A stretch of DNA of 59,615 nucleotides from Cellvibrio sp. UBA7661 (GTDB lineage: Bacteria; Pseudomonadota; Gammaproteobacteria; Pseudomonadales; Cellvibrionaceae). The position numbers and the translations under genes are program-made. This document shows positions 44,125-53,205 of this stretch, piece after piece; position 1 is the stretch's first letter; every line of letters starts with the position of its first letter. The stretch lies in the NCBI GenBank assembly GCA_002483365.1, contig DLHT01000004.1, positions 1 through 59,615 on the forward strand. Reading direction: 5' to 3'. The notes beneath the pieces are model-generated. The model did not search any database. It was not told where the DNA came from and saw only the letters and a list, made by a program, of their open reading frames with translations.

Positions 44125-47100
44125 ATGTTTCAACGGAAATTGTCAGTGACAGCGCTGGTGGTATTGGCCTGTTGCGCTCTGCCTGTCCGGGCGGATTCAT
44201 CGGCGCAGCAGTTTATCCATATCCACCAACAGCAAAATAATCCATCCGGTCAGATCCAGACGAAAACCATCCCCATGTCTGCGGGTGGTGCCGTCAGTGT
44301 TGATAACCTCAGCGGGCAATTGCAGGTCAATTCAGTTGATCCCAAACAGTCGCAGCGCTGGTTGGTGCGGTTGAAAGACCAGCCGTTACAGCCTTATCTC
44401 AAGCAGCAGCGCGACAAGCTCGCGCCCTCTGGCAAATTGTCGCGCAGTGCGCAACAGCAGCTTGCCAAATCATCGCAAACGCAATTGCAGCGCGTGCAAA
44501 AAAGCCAGAGCCAGGTGCTGGGTGAATTGCGTAAACAAAAGTTGCTGCAGAAAGTGCACGGCCAATTTACCCAGTTGACCAACACCCTGAGTATCACCGC
44601 AACGGCAGATAGCATTGAACAGATTCGTCGCTTGCCACAGGTGGCAGCGGTCTACCCGGATAACCGCGTAGAAGCTTTTCTTGCCGAGAGCGTGGAGATC
44701 ACCAAGGCACCGCAGCTATGGTCAATGCGCGATGGGCAAGCGCGATCCATCACCGGGCAAGGAGTAACCGTGGCGGTGTTGGATACCGGTATCGATTACA
44801 CCCATCCTGATCTGGGTGGCTGTATAGGTGCCGGTTGCAAGGTGGCGGGTGGGCACAATTTTGTGGAGGGGGAGGATGCGAATAATCCCATCGATAAACA
44901 TGGCCACGGCACCCATGTGGCGGGAATTATTGCCGCCAAAGGCACGCTCACCGGCGTTGCACCGGATGTCACCCTTTACGCCTATAAAGTGCTGAGTGAC
45001 CAGGGTTGGGGCATGGACAGCAGCATTATTGCAGCAATCGAAAAAGCCGTAGATCCCGACGGCGATCCACTCACGGATGACCAGATCGATATCATCAATA
45101 TGAGCCTTGGCGGCGGTGGCGCGCCGGATTCGCCGCTGTCGGAGGCGGCTAATAATGCGATGGCGGCGGGTGTTGTCGTGATTGTGGCGGCGGGCAATAG
45201 CGGCAGTTATTCCACCATCGGCTCGCCCGGTAATGCGGGGCAGGTATTGACGGTAGGGGCGAGTGATAACAATGGCGCTATTGCCGGATTCAGTTCGCGC
45301 GGGCCAGTGATTGGTCAAACCTATATCAAACCTGAGCTGGTTGCGCCGGGCGTGGATATCAACTCCGCCAAACCCGGCGGCAGCTATGTGCGTTTAAGTG
45401 GAACCAGTATGGCGACGCCTCATGTCGCAGGCGGTGCGGCGCTGCTGAAACAGCTGCATCCCACCCTGTCACCTGCTGAACTGAAAGCTTTACTGGTCAA
45501 TACCAGCCGGGATCTGGGGCAGGATGTGTTTACCCAAGGCGCGGGCATGATGGACTTGGCGCAAGCCGCCAGTACCAGCCTGCTGGTGATGCCATCACTC
45601 TTGTCGGCCGGGTCAGTTGATCTTGAGCAGGCCAACTGGTCTGCTGCGGTGCCTTTCACGTTGAAAAATATCGCCACTGCGCCCTTCACTGTCAGCCTGG
45701 ATGCACCTGCCACCATGCCCACTGGTGCCAGCGCTGCGCTGAATCCGGGATCGCTCTCATTGGCAGCCGGTGAGTCTGCTACAGCAACACTCAATCTTGC
45801 GGTCGATACCCAAGCCTTGCCCTTTGCCGATAACGTCACCCTGCATCATGAAGTGGTAGGTAACATTCGTTATGGCAGTAGCGAGGTGCGCTTGCCATTG
45901 GTATTTGCCAAGGCTGCCCGTTTGAATGTTGAATTTGATGCACCACCCTACATGGTGCATGTGCTGAATGCCGATGGCAGCTACGGCGGGGTGGAGTATT
46001 TCAATAGTTGTACTGATATCCCCAAGGATTTCGGGTTTGATCTCAAACCGGGTACTTACCATTTGGCCGTTACTTTCTATGACCAGAACTGCATGGTCGA
46101 TGCGCTGGTTTTTAAGGAAAACGTATCCTTGCAGGATGAAACCAGCGTCAAACTGGAACGCGCCAGTGCCCTGCATGAAGTGGCCATAGGCACACTGACG
46201 GGTAGTGATGGCAATGCACTTTCTCTGGATACCCTTGTGACTCTCAGCCAGCAATTGGAGTGGCGGTTTACCGATGTCGCCCAAGGCAGCCTGTTATTTT
46301 TAAGCTCGGGTACCAAGCGAATCCTGCGGCTCTCCGATGTGTCGGATAAGATCCAGATCAATGTGACTGCCTACATCGCCCTGCGCGAAACCAACCCCGA
46401 TATCACCGGCGACTATTACCTGTTGCAGGATGCCTACACCGGTGTATCGTCCTCCCAATATCTCGATCTTGATTTGCGCAGTGCAGGCGGGGTGGATTTC
46501 ACCTATGCCGACCGGGATATTCTGGCGCAGGGGGTTAAGTTTGCCCAAGGCTTGAGCCAAATGCGTTCAAGTTTCGAGTTTGTCGCCTTCGGCACGTCAT
46601 GGACACGAAATACCGTTTACAGCCAGCCATTATCCGCCAGGCTGCATGCGGATATTTCCACGCTGGCGAAGGGGGAATGGTACCCGACCTTGGGTGTGGA
46701 TCAGGTGAGCGATGATCCTTTTGCCTGGAATCTGCAGCTGATGAATACCGGCACACTCGCCTTTTTGGATGCCAGCTCGTTTACCAAATTACGCGGTGTG
46801 TTCAGCACGCCCGATGCAACCAACTATCGCAGCAAGCATCGCGAATTGCGCGTAACGGACAGTGCCCACTTTGTTGCGCCAGCGTTTTACTTCAGTCGCC
46901 CCGCCAATGAATTAAAAGTGCAGAGTATGTCGGAGCCCTACTGGTGGGGTGGTAATTACACCATCCAGCGCGATCTCCAACAAAACAACTTTTTCGATTC
47001 CATGGCCTATCGGTTGTTTTGCAATGGCACCCTGACCAGTAACTCGGAAACCAATGGCGGTAATTTCAACCTGCCGCTAGGTAGTGATAATTGCAATACG

Positions 47101-48192
47101 TTGGTACTGGAGTTGGATCAACCGGTGCGTTTTTTGGGTAATACCAGCACCTCCCATTTACGGCTTGAGCTGGATGTGACCCGCTTTCCCGGAAGCGAGA
47201 CCTATCTGCTAAAAGAATTCCCCGAGCAATTGCAATTTTTCAGCGATGGCACCGCGAGCCGGGTATTGAACGGTAGCGATCTGCAGGTGCAGCTCGATAT
47301 GCTCAGCATGACCAATGAGGCGGCGGGCAGCAGTGAAATACCAGTGATGGAGTACCAATTGGCAGGCTCAAGCGACTGGGTGCCAGTGACACTGACGAAG
47401 GCTGGCACCCGCTATGTGGGCAAATTGCCGGTCTTGTCCGGGTCGGTAAAAACCTCGTTGCGCATCACTCTTGTGGATGCCGATAAAAGTGTAAAACTGG
47501 TGCAGACGCTGGCGGATATTGTTGTCCTTGGTCAGAATGCTACCGGAGCTGTTATCGCCCCTCCGAGTTTTGCGCCATTGCCTTCTTTGAACGTGGAGGC
47601 GTCCGCCGCGCTAACGCCTTACAGTTTGCCTGTTGTATTTGCTACCGATGAGCGCGATGGCCAGATAGCCGCTACAACGGAGAACCTTGGCCCTTATGCG
47701 ATAGGCAGCCATCTCATCCGTTGGCAGGCGACCAACTCGGCAGGTAAAACCGCCACGGGTTTCCAGTCGCTGGATGTGCGCGATACCACCGGTCCGGTGA
47801 TCCAGGTTCCAGCCAACATCACCGTAGAGGCAACAGGTGTTTATACCGATATTCCCCAGCCCCAAGTGACGGCTTATGATGCTATCGATGGTGAAATTAC
47901 CGCATGGACAATGGATTGGAAGCCATTCCCGGTGGGTACAAGTTATGTTCATTGGAATGCCAGCGACTCTCGCTATAACCTGTCTTATGTTCTGCAAACT
48001 GTTACCGTAACAACGGCGACAAGCAGTCAGGCATCCAGTAGCACAGCCAGCAGCAAAGCGCCCATCAGCAGTGGTGGTGGAAGTTCAGGTGGAGGTGGTG
48101 GTGGAGGCTCGATAAGCCTGTGGTGGATACTGTTATTCGCGGGGCTGTTTGCAGCGCGATGTTATCCGTGCACAGGATTGACGCGTTCGTGA
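44125..48192 (+). CDS. Secreted S8 family serine peptidase with HYR-like repeats and GlyGly-CTERM-like tail
   Basis: A 1355-residue extracellular subtilase. From ATG 44125 (GGAG upstream) the signal peptide ends near LPVRA. An inhibitor I9-like propeptide (about residues 60-180, ending RRLPQVAAVYPDNRV) precedes the S8 domain with Asp220 (AVLDTGIDYTHPDL), His261 (HGHGTHVAGI) and Ser428 (GTSMATPHVAGGAALL). A long beta-sandwich region follows, then two HYR-like repeats near the C-terminus (EASAALTPYSLPVVFATDE and DTTGPVIQVPANITVEATG). The C-terminus is Ser-rich, then GGGGGGGS, a hydrophobic helix ISLWWILLFAGLFA and a basic end, resembling GlyGly-CTERM sorting signals processed by rhombosortase after type II secretion. 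Confidence 0.88.
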   Translation: MFQRKLSVTALVVLACCALPVRADSSAQQFIHIHQQQNNPSGQIQTKTIPMSAGGAVSVDNLSGQLQVNSVDPKQSQRWLVRLKDQPLQPYLKQQRDKLAPSGKLSRSAQQQLAKSSQTQLQRVQKSQSQVLGELRKQKLLQKVHGQFTQLTNTLSITATADSIEQIRRLPQVAAVYPDNRVEAFLAESVEITKAPQLWSMRDGQARSITGQGVTVAVLDTGIDYTHPDLGGCIGAGCKVAGGHNFVEGEDANNPIDKHGHGTHVAGIIAAKGTLTGVAPDVTLYAYKVLSDQGWGMDSSIIAAIEKAVDPDGDPLTDDQIDIINMSLGGGGAPDSPLSEAANNAMAAGVVVIVAAGNSGSYSTIGSPGNAGQVLTVGASDNNGAIAGFSSRGPVIGQTYIKPELVAPGVDINSAKPGGSYVRLSGTSMATPHVAGGAALLKQLHPTLSPAELKALLVNTSRDLGQDVFTQGAGMMDLAQAASTSLLVMPSLLSAGSVDLEQANWSAAVPFTLKNIATAPFTVSLDAPATMPTGASAALNPGSLSLAAGESATATLNLAVDTQALPFADNVTLHHEVVGNIRYGSSEVRLPLVFAKAARLNVEFDAPPYMVHVLNADGSYGGVEYFNSCTDIPKDFGFDLKPGTYHLAVTFYDQNCMVDALVFKENVSLQDETSVKLERASALHEVAIGTLTGSDGNALSLDTLVTLSQQLEWRFTDVAQGSLLFLSSGTKRILRLSDVSDKIQINVTAYIALRETNPDITGDYYLLQDAYTGVSSSQYLDLDLRSAGGVDFTYADRDILAQGVKFAQGLSQMRSSFEFVAFGTSWTRNTVYSQPLSARLHADISTLAKGEWYPTLGVDQVSDDPFAWNLQLMNTGTLAFLDASSFTKLRGVFSTPDATNYRSKHRELRVTDSAHFVAPAFYFSRPANELKVQSMSEPYWWGGNYTIQRDLQQNNFFDSMAYRLFCNGTLTSNSETNGGNFNLPLGSDNCNTLVLELDQPVRFLGNTSTSHLRLELDVTRFPGSETYLLKEFPEQLQFFSDGTASRVLNGSDLQVQLDMLSMTNEAAGSSEIPVMEYQLAGSSDWVPVTLTKAGTRYVGKLPVLSGSVKTSLRITLVDADKSVKLVQTLADIVVLGQNATGAVIAPPSFAPLPSLNVEASAALTPYSLPVVFATDERDGQIAATTENLGPYAIGSHLIRWQATNSAGKTATGFQSLDVRDTTGPVIQVPANITVEATGVYTDIPQPQVTAYDAIDGEITAWTMDWKPFPVGTSYVHWNASDSRYNLSYVLQTVTVTTATSSQASSSTASSKAPISSGGGSSGGGGGGGSISLWWILLFAGLFAARCYPCTGLTRS

Positions 48193-48256
48193 CCGATAAG
48201 CGGTGGCTGTGATAAATAGCCAGAAAGCTAAATAACTGGCGCGCCAAGCCAAGGTA

Positions 48257-48295
48257 CCAATAAAAACGGCCACTGATTGTGGCCGTTTTTATTGG
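48257..48295. terminator. Rho-independent terminator between the protease and DUF4124 genes
   Basis: The arms CCAATAAAAACGGCCAC and GTGGCCGTTTTTATTGG pair perfectly over 17 bp around TGATT and carry A and T runs on both sides, so it serves both convergent genes. Confidence 0.9.
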
Positions 48296-48310
48296 CTGTT
48301 GGATAATTAA

Positions 48311-48736
48311 TTACTCGCAGGCTTGCTCGATGATCTTTTGGGCTGTTGCACGCTGCTGTTTTTTATCTTCTTCTGTCATGGGTACCATAACGCCGTCTGC
48401 ATTTTGAATTCTCAGGCGGGCAACCGTATTCAGTATTTCCAGATTTTCTTTTGCTGCTGCGCATCGCTCTGGGTCTTTCAGTGATTGTTGGCCAGACTGT
48501 GCTGCCGATTGTTGCTCTGCTGCAGGTTTTGGTTGGGAGGCTGCAATTTGTGCCGGTGTAGGTTCGCTATGGCCTGTGCGGGTTTTGACAAGTATTGCCT
48601 GAACATCTTTTGGCGGGTGTTCACCATAATGGACTACGCCATTTTTATCTTTCCATGTGTAGACCTTGGCTGCTATGGCGCTCTGGCTGAGCGCGAGTGC
48701 TGCCACACAGAATCCGATCAAACGTAAGTACTTCAT
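48311..48736 (-). CDS. DUF4124 domain-containing exported protein
   Basis: A 141-residue protein with signal peptide MKYLRLIGFCVAALALSQSA, cleaved near AIA-AKV. The DUF4124 core YTWKDKNGVVHYGEHPPKD directly follows, then a Gln/Ala/Pro-rich linker and a helical C-terminus with two cysteines (ERCAAAKEN and EQACE). DUF4124 proteins are common in Gammaproteobacteria as periplasmic proteins of unknown role. The ATG at 48736 has AAGG upstream; the frame start at 48760 is less likely. Confidence 0.85.
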   Translation of the reverse strand: MKYLRLIGFCVAALALSQSAIAAKVYTWKDKNGVVHYGEHPPKDVQAILVKTRTGHSEPTPAQIAASQPKPAAEQQSAAQSGQQSLKDPERCAAAKENLEILNTVARLRIQNADGVMVPMTEEDKKQQRATAQKIIEQACE

Positions 48737-49012
48737 AATTTTGCCTTTTTGCGAATGCATCTACGCCAACTATAGACCTAATGCGGCATTGGTGAAACCG
48801 GGGCACCAAAATCTGTGAGCGAGCGCAAAATGCGCTCAGTGGTTAAAAAATGACATAAATAGCGGTTAATTTCTTGACTTTGCTGCGTATCTTGGGAAAA
48901 TTGCCACTCCGCTAGATGGCTCGCAGTTGCCCCTAAGCTTGGGCGTTTCGCTGCTTCCCGCCAAGTCACCCTCTTGGCGACCCATCTAATGGCGATGCTC
49001 CTACCAGAGTGT
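48737..49012. other. Long intergenic region upstream of the ilvB leader, no convincing gene
   Basis: Small hairpins are visible: GAGCGC-AAAAT-GCGCTC (about 48821-48837) and CGCCAAG with CTTGGCG (about 48959-48979). A TTGACT hexamer near 48875 with AAAATT at suitable spacing could be a promoter for the ilvB transcript. A minus-strand GTG frame (48778-48969, 63 codons) has no recognised family and an ill-placed ribosome binding site. I make no gene call. Confidence 0.35.
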
Positions 49013-49123
49013 CACCGTGGAAAGCCGTTGTTTACCTGCACGGTTTTCACTGATCCGATCCTAACCTTGCCGGGTTTTGATCGTGGATCATTCACGGTGT
49101 TGGCCTGCCCTAAGTGCCAGCAC
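49013..49123 (+). ncRNA. Structured leader RNA upstream of ilvB (candidate regulatory element)
   Basis: The plus strand folds as a three-way junction. The closing stem P1 is CACCGTG (49013-49019) with CACGGTG (49093-49099). P2 is AAAGCCGT (49021-49028) with ACGGTTTT (49040-49047), one wobble. P3 is TGATCC-GATC (49051-49060) with GATC-GT-GGATCA (49079-49090), continued inward by AACC/GGTT around TTGCCG. A further hairpin P4, GTGTTGGC (49097-49104) with GCCAGCAC (49116-49123), shares three bases with P1, so the two compete. The ilvB start lies 110 bp downstream. I recall RNA motifs reported upstream of ilvB in marine Gammaproteobacteria, but cannot confirm a match here. No T-box or amino-acid-rich leader peptide is apparent. 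Confidence 0.55.
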
Positions 49124-49232
49124 TTTCCTGTGTGATGTTTGCCCTGTGTAATAGTTGCCATCGGCCTTTTTCATATTGCGGCAAAGACGCACGCGCATTA
49201 TTTGCGATCCATATCCTAAAAGGGGAATTATT

Positions 49233-50966
49233 GTGGAAATGCTTTCCGGCGGAGATATGCTCATCCGCGCCCTGAAAGACGAAGGTGTTGAATACCTGTT
49301 CGGCTATCCAGGCGGCGCTGCCCTGCATATTTACGATGCCATCTTTCGTCAAAACGACGTTAAACACATTCTCGTTCGCCATGAACAAGCGGCGACTCAC
49401 GCAGCTGATGCTTATTCGCGCTCAACCGGTAAAGTCGGCTCGGTGCTGGTGACCTCAGGCCCCGGCGCTACCAATGCGATTACCGGTATTGCGACCGCTT
49501 ACATGGACTCTATTCCTATGGTAGTGATTTCCGGTCAGGTGATGAGTCATCTGATTGGCGAAGATGCCTTCCAAGAAACCGACATGGTGGGGATTTCCCG
49601 TCCGATCGTGAAGCACAGCTTTATGGTCAAACACGCCAGCGAAATTCCGGAAATCGTTAAAAAGGCTTACTACATTGCTGCGACTGGTCGTCCTGGCCCG
49701 GTGGTTATCGATGTCCCTAAAGACGTAACCAGCCCGCTTTATACCTTCCCTTATGAATATCCCGAGAAGGTAAAAATGCGTTCCTACAATCCGGCGACGC
49801 GCGGCCACTCCGGCCAGATCAAAAAAGCGGTGCAGTTGCTGCTCGGCGCCAAGCGCCCGATGATTTACACCGGTGGTGGCGTGGTGCAGGGCAATGCATC
49901 GCATTTGCTCAAAGAGTTGGTGGACTTGCTGAATTATCCAGTGACCAACACCCTTATGGGCTTGGGCGCTTATCCGGGCACCGGCAAAAACTTCCTCGGT
50001 ATGTTGGGAATGCACGGCACCTACGAAGCGAATACGGCAATGCATCACAGCGATGTGATTCTGGCAGTAGGCGCACGCTTTGATGACCGCGTAACCAACG
50101 CGGTTAGCAAGTTTTGCCCCAACGCAAAAATTATCCACATTGATATCGATCCTGCATCGATTTCAAAAACCGTGGTTGCCGATGTGCCTATCGTTGGTGC
50201 GGTAGATAGCGTACTCACCGAAATGCTGTCGCTGATTAAAGAAAGCAGCGACAAACCAGATGCCGATGCGCTGAAAACCTGGTGGGAGCAAATTAACGAA
50301 TGGCGCGAGCGTCACAGCATCTACACCAAAAATCGTTTTGATACCTCTGGCGATAAAATCAAACCGCAGGAAGTTATTCAGGCGATTTGGGAAGTCACCA
50401 AAGGCGATGCGTATGTAACGTCTGACGTAGGTCAGCACCAAATGTTTGCCGCGCAATATTATCGTTTTGATAAACCGCGCCGTTGGATCAACTCTGGTGG
50501 TCTTGGCACTATGGGCTTTGGCTTGCCTGCAGCGATGGGTGTACAAGTTGCGCATCGCGATGCGACTGTTGTGTGTGTTACCGGTGAAGGTTCGATCCAA
50601 ATGTGTATTCAGGAATTATCCTGCTGTACGCAATATCACTTGCCGGTAAAAATTATTTGCTTGAACAACCAAGCGCTCGGCATGGTTCGCCAATGGCAAG
50701 ACATGCAGTACTCCGGCCGCTACGCGGAAAGTTTATATGAAGATTCCTTGCCGGATTTCATCAAACTTGCTGAAGCATATGGCCATGTAGGCATGCGTGT
50801 AACTAAACGCGAAGAACTGAAACAAAAATTGAAAGAGTGTTTTGCGCTGAAAGATCGCGTGGTGTTTATGGACATCATGGTAGATCAATCCGAACACGTT
50901 TACCCAATGCAGGTTGCGCAGCAATCCATGCGCGATATGTTCCTGAGCAAAACGGAGCGCACATAA
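49233..50966 (+). CDS. ilvB: Acetolactate synthase large subunit (biosynthetic type)
   Basis: A 577-residue TPP- and FAD-dependent enzyme that makes 2-acetolactate or 2-aceto-2-hydroxybutyrate, first common step of valine, leucine and isoleucine synthesis. The N-terminus MLSGGDMLIRALKDEGVEYLFGYPGGAAL, the catalytic Glu in HEQAATHAADAYSR and the TPP motif GEGSIQMCIQELSCCTQYHLPVKIICLNN are present. The GTG at 49233 has AGGGGAA seven bases upstream. The small subunit gene follows one base after the stop. By sequence it resembles the AHAS III/IlvI type of Pseudomonas. A structured RNA leader precedes it. Confidence 0.97.
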   Translation: MEMLSGGDMLIRALKDEGVEYLFGYPGGAALHIYDAIFRQNDVKHILVRHEQAATHAADAYSRSTGKVGSVLVTSGPGATNAITGIATAYMDSIPMVVISGQVMSHLIGEDAFQETDMVGISRPIVKHSFMVKHASEIPEIVKKAYYIAATGRPGPVVIDVPKDVTSPLYTFPYEYPEKVKMRSYNPATRGHSGQIKKAVQLLLGAKRPMIYTGGGVVQGNASHLLKELVDLLNYPVTNTLMGLGAYPGTGKNFLGMLGMHGTYEANTAMHHSDVILAVGARFDDRVTNAVSKFCPNAKIIHIDIDPASISKTVVADVPIVGAVDSVLTEMLSLIKESSDKPDADALKTWWEQINEWRERHSIYTKNRFDTSGDKIKPQEVIQAIWEVTKGDAYVTSDVGQHQMFAAQYYRFDKPRRWINSGGLGTMGFGLPAAMGVQVAHRDATVVCVTGEGSIQMCIQELSCCTQYHLPVKIICLNNQALGMVRQWQDMQYSGRYAESLYEDSLPDFIKLAEAYGHVGMRVTKREELKQKLKECFALKDRVVFMDIMVDQSEHVYPMQVAQQSMRDMFLSKTERT

Positions 50967-50967
50967 G

Positions 50968-51459
50968 ATGAGAAGAATTATTTCTGTTCTCCTGGAAAAC
51001 GCTCCCGGTGCACTTTCGCGTGTGGTTGGTTTGTTCTCCCAGCGCGGTTACAACATTGAGTCACTCACGGTAGCGCCCACAGAAGATCCAACGCTCTCGC
51101 GCTTGACGCTGACGACTATTGGCGATGATCACAAGATCGAGCAAATCACCAAACACCTCAATAAATTAATTGATGTGGTAAAACTGGTGGACTTGACCGA
51201 AGGTTCGCACATTGAGCGCGAACTCATGCTGGTTAAAGTCAAAGCGTCTGGCGCGCAGCGCGCAGAAGTAAAACGCTGCGTAGATATTTTCCGCGGTCAA
51301 ATCGTGGATGTCACCAGCACCCTCTACACCATCCAAATCACCGGCGCGAGCGATAAACTCGACGCGTTTTTACAAGCGGTCGGCGATGCAGCAATTATCG
51401 AAGTCGTGCGCACTGGTGTGTGCGGTATTTCGCGCGGTGAGAAGGTGTTGAGTTTGTAA
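50968..51459 (+). CDS. ilvH: Acetolactate synthase small (regulatory) subunit
   Basis: A 163-residue subunit that activates the large subunit and confers valine feedback inhibition. The N-terminal ACT domain begins MRRIISVLLENAPGALSRVVGLFSQRGYNIESLTVAPTED, and the C-terminal ALS_ss domain contains ELMLVKVKASGAQRAEVKRC and EVVRTGVCGISRGEKVL. It is full length. In Pseudomonas ilvC follows directly; here a 6-kb segment intervenes. Confidence 0.97.
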   Translation: MRRIISVLLENAPGALSRVVGLFSQRGYNIESLTVAPTEDPTLSRLTLTTIGDDHKIEQITKHLNKLIDVVKLVDLTEGSHIERELMLVKVKASGAQRAEVKRCVDIFRGQIVDVTSTLYTIQITGASDKLDAFLQAVGDAAIIEVVRTGVCGISRGEKVLSL

Positions 51460-51482
51460 GTTGTGTTTGTTGGTATGAGAAG

Positions 51483-51514
51483 GGCCGATACTCGCAAGGG
51501 TATCGGCCTTTTTT
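51483..51514 (+). terminator. Rho-independent terminator of ilvBH
   Basis: The arms GGCCGATAC and GTATCGGCC pair over 9 bp around TCGCAAGG, followed by six Ts. It lies 24 bp after the ilvH stop and separates ilvBH from the inserted lipid-type operon. Confidence 0.9.
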
Positions 51515-51580
51515 ATAGAGCTGTGGTCAATCTATAAGTGCTTTGCTGCTGCATCATTAACGGAATAGGTTTTCAGAGTA

Positions 51581-52333
51581 ATGCGTGACTTTATTTTAAA
51601 TTGCAATATGTTCGAGATCGCCGGTGTCGGCCTCGCTTTTTTTGGCGGAATTTATTTAGTGTTTGGTGCAGTGAACCTTATGCTCACCCAGCAGTTGTTG
51701 CCGCGATTGCATATTGGTATCAAGCTTGATCCCCGTCCGTTGGGTGATGGACAGTTGCGGCGGGAGCTGTTGTTGTCTGCCAGTTCGATTGGGATTTTTG
51801 GGGTGGGGATGATTTTTCCTTGGGGATTGCTGCAGCTGGGTTGGGCTGAGTTGGCGGAGAATCCTTCAGGGTTGCAAATAGTGTTGGAAATTTTTGTGTT
51901 GGTTATCTGGAATGAAATCCATTTTTATATCAACCATTGGTTGCTGCACACGCGCTGGTTGCGCCGCTTTCACTTACCGCATCATCGCTCGGTAGTGACG
52001 ACTCCTTGGTCTACTTATGCGTTTCATCCGGTTGAAGCTTTGATGCTAGGTAACGTGATTTTATTGCCGATGCTGGTGCACGATTTTAGTGTCTATGCGC
52101 TTTTTTCCGTGCCGTTATTTAGTTTGTTGTTCAATAGTATTGGCCATTCCAATTTTGATTTTAACCCGCGCTCGCCGCGCGTGATTTTTAACGGTGCGCG
52201 TCGCCACCATTTGCATCATGCCTGTTTTAACGGCAACTACGGTTTTATGTTTCCGTTTATGGATTGGATTTTTAAAACCGCCTTGCCTGCCGATGCTGCC
52301 GACAAACAAATTAACCGCTGGCGTGTGCGTTAA
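51581..52333 (+). CDS. Sterol desaturase / fatty acid hydroxylase superfamily membrane enzyme
   Basis: A 250-residue integral membrane di-iron enzyme. Histidine boxes typical of the superfamily are present: NEIHFYINHWLLH (about residues 112-124), RFHLPHHRS (about 130-138) and ARRHHLHHACFNGNYGF (about 207-223), plus GHSNFDF. Hydrophobic segments lie between. Members hydroxylate or desaturate lipid substrates. It is the first gene of a compact operon (gaps of 5, 3 and -1 bp) with a desaturase, a ketosynthase-oxidase fusion and an unknown protein. The start ATG 51581 follows a 66-bp gap after the ilvBH terminator, where the promoter should lie. Confidence 0.88.
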   Translation: MRDFILNCNMFEIAGVGLAFFGGIYLVFGAVNLMLTQQLLPRLHIGIKLDPRPLGDGQLRRELLLSASSIGIFGVGMIFPWGLLQLGWAELAENPSGLQIVLEIFVLVIWNEIHFYINHWLLHTRWLRRFHLPHHRSVVTTPWSTYAFHPVEALMLGNVILLPMLVHDFSVYALFSVPLFSLLFNSIGHSNFDFNPRSPRVIFNGARRHHLHHACFNGNYGFMFPFMDWIFKTALPADAADKQINRWRVR

Positions 52334-52338
52334 ATAAG

Positions 52339-53202
52339 ATGCGTAACTGGCGCGATTGGCAGAGCATTGCCTATTTGCTGCTGTTGCCATTATTGGTTGT
52401 ATGGCAATGGCAGCAGGGATTCAGTTGGCCGCTCTATTTGCTGGAATTATTTTTAACGCTGGGTGTGGGGGTGATTCACCATAATCATACCCATTTGCGA
52501 ATCTGGACTTCGCGCCGGTTAAATCGCCTGACGGATTTATGGCTCATGCTCTTGCAGGGGCATCCCACCTTTGTGTTTTATCCCTCCCATATTGGCAATC
52601 ACCATCGTTACCAACACGGCGAGCAGGATCTGGCTCGCACCTATCGTTTTAATACACCCGGTGCACGCGGTGACACCAATCATTTGCTGGGGTATTTGTT
52701 GCATCCGCTGCAGGCAATTTCGGTGCTCTATCCAGAATTTCTGGCCTACTTAAAACGCCGCTATCAATTCCAGCGTGCCTATTTTTATTATTGTGTGTTG
52801 CAGTATTTTCTTGTTGTTGGGTTATGGCTTGCGCTGGCGTGGATTGATTGGGAAAAATGGCTTGTGTTGGTATTGATTCCACAGTTGCATGGGCTGCATT
52901 GGTTATTGGCGACAAATTATTTGCAGCATGCACATGCCGATGGTTCGGGCAATAGTTTACAGTTTGCGCGCAATTTTTATGGTTTGCTTAACCCCTTGTT
53001 ATTTAATATCGGGTTGCATACTGCGCACCACCAACACCCGCGCGCGCATTGGTCGCAGTTGCCGGAATTGCACCAACATTATGCAACACAAGTTCATCCT
53101 GCGTTGCAGGAAAACAGTTTACTGCGTTATATGTTGCGCACTTATTTATTGGCGTTACTGCACCCGCGCTGGCGCAGTCGTTCGCTTCACAACAAGGACT
53201 AA
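52339..53202 (+). CDS. Fatty acid desaturase family membrane enzyme
   Basis: A 287-residue integral membrane protein. The three histidine boxes of membrane desaturases are seen as GVIHHNHTHLR (about residues 45-55), YPSHIGNHHRYQH (about 81-93) and LHTAHHQHPRAHW (about 228-240), with an extra NYLQHAHADG motif. It probably introduces a double bond, hydroxyl or similar oxidation into an acyl chain. It is the second gene of the operon, 5 bp after the hydroxylase gene and 3 bp before the fusion gene. The substrate is unknown. Confidence 0.85.
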   Translation: MRNWRDWQSIAYLLLLPLLVVWQWQQGFSWPLYLLELFLTLGVGVIHHNHTHLRIWTSRRLNRLTDLWLMLLQGHPTFVFYPSHIGNHHRYQHGEQDLARTYRFNTPGARGDTNHLLGYLLHPLQAISVLYPEFLAYLKRRYQFQRAYFYYCVLQYFLVVGLWLALAWIDWEKWLVLVLIPQLHGLHWLLATNYLQHAHADGSGNSLQFARNFYGLLNPLLFNIGLHTAHHQHPRAHWSQLPELHQHYATQVHPALQENSLLRYMLRTYLLALLHPRWRSRSLHNKD

Positions 53203-53205
53203 CTT

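Noticed and set aside
48778..48969. Minus-strand GTG open frame of 63 codons between the DUF4124 gene and ilvB
   Set aside because: AGAGG directly abuts the GTG, leaving no spacing, and I recognise no family. Composition around it shows inverted repeats.
49136..49274. Possible leader peptide of about 46 codons overlapping the ilvB start
   Set aside because: The frame has two Cys-x2-Cys-like residues but no run of Ile, Val or Leu codons and no ribosome binding site, so attenuation by this peptide is not supported.
49455..50138. Antisense open frame of 227 codons in ilvB
   Set aside because: Shadow frame, no homology visible; the plus strand is a highly conserved gene.
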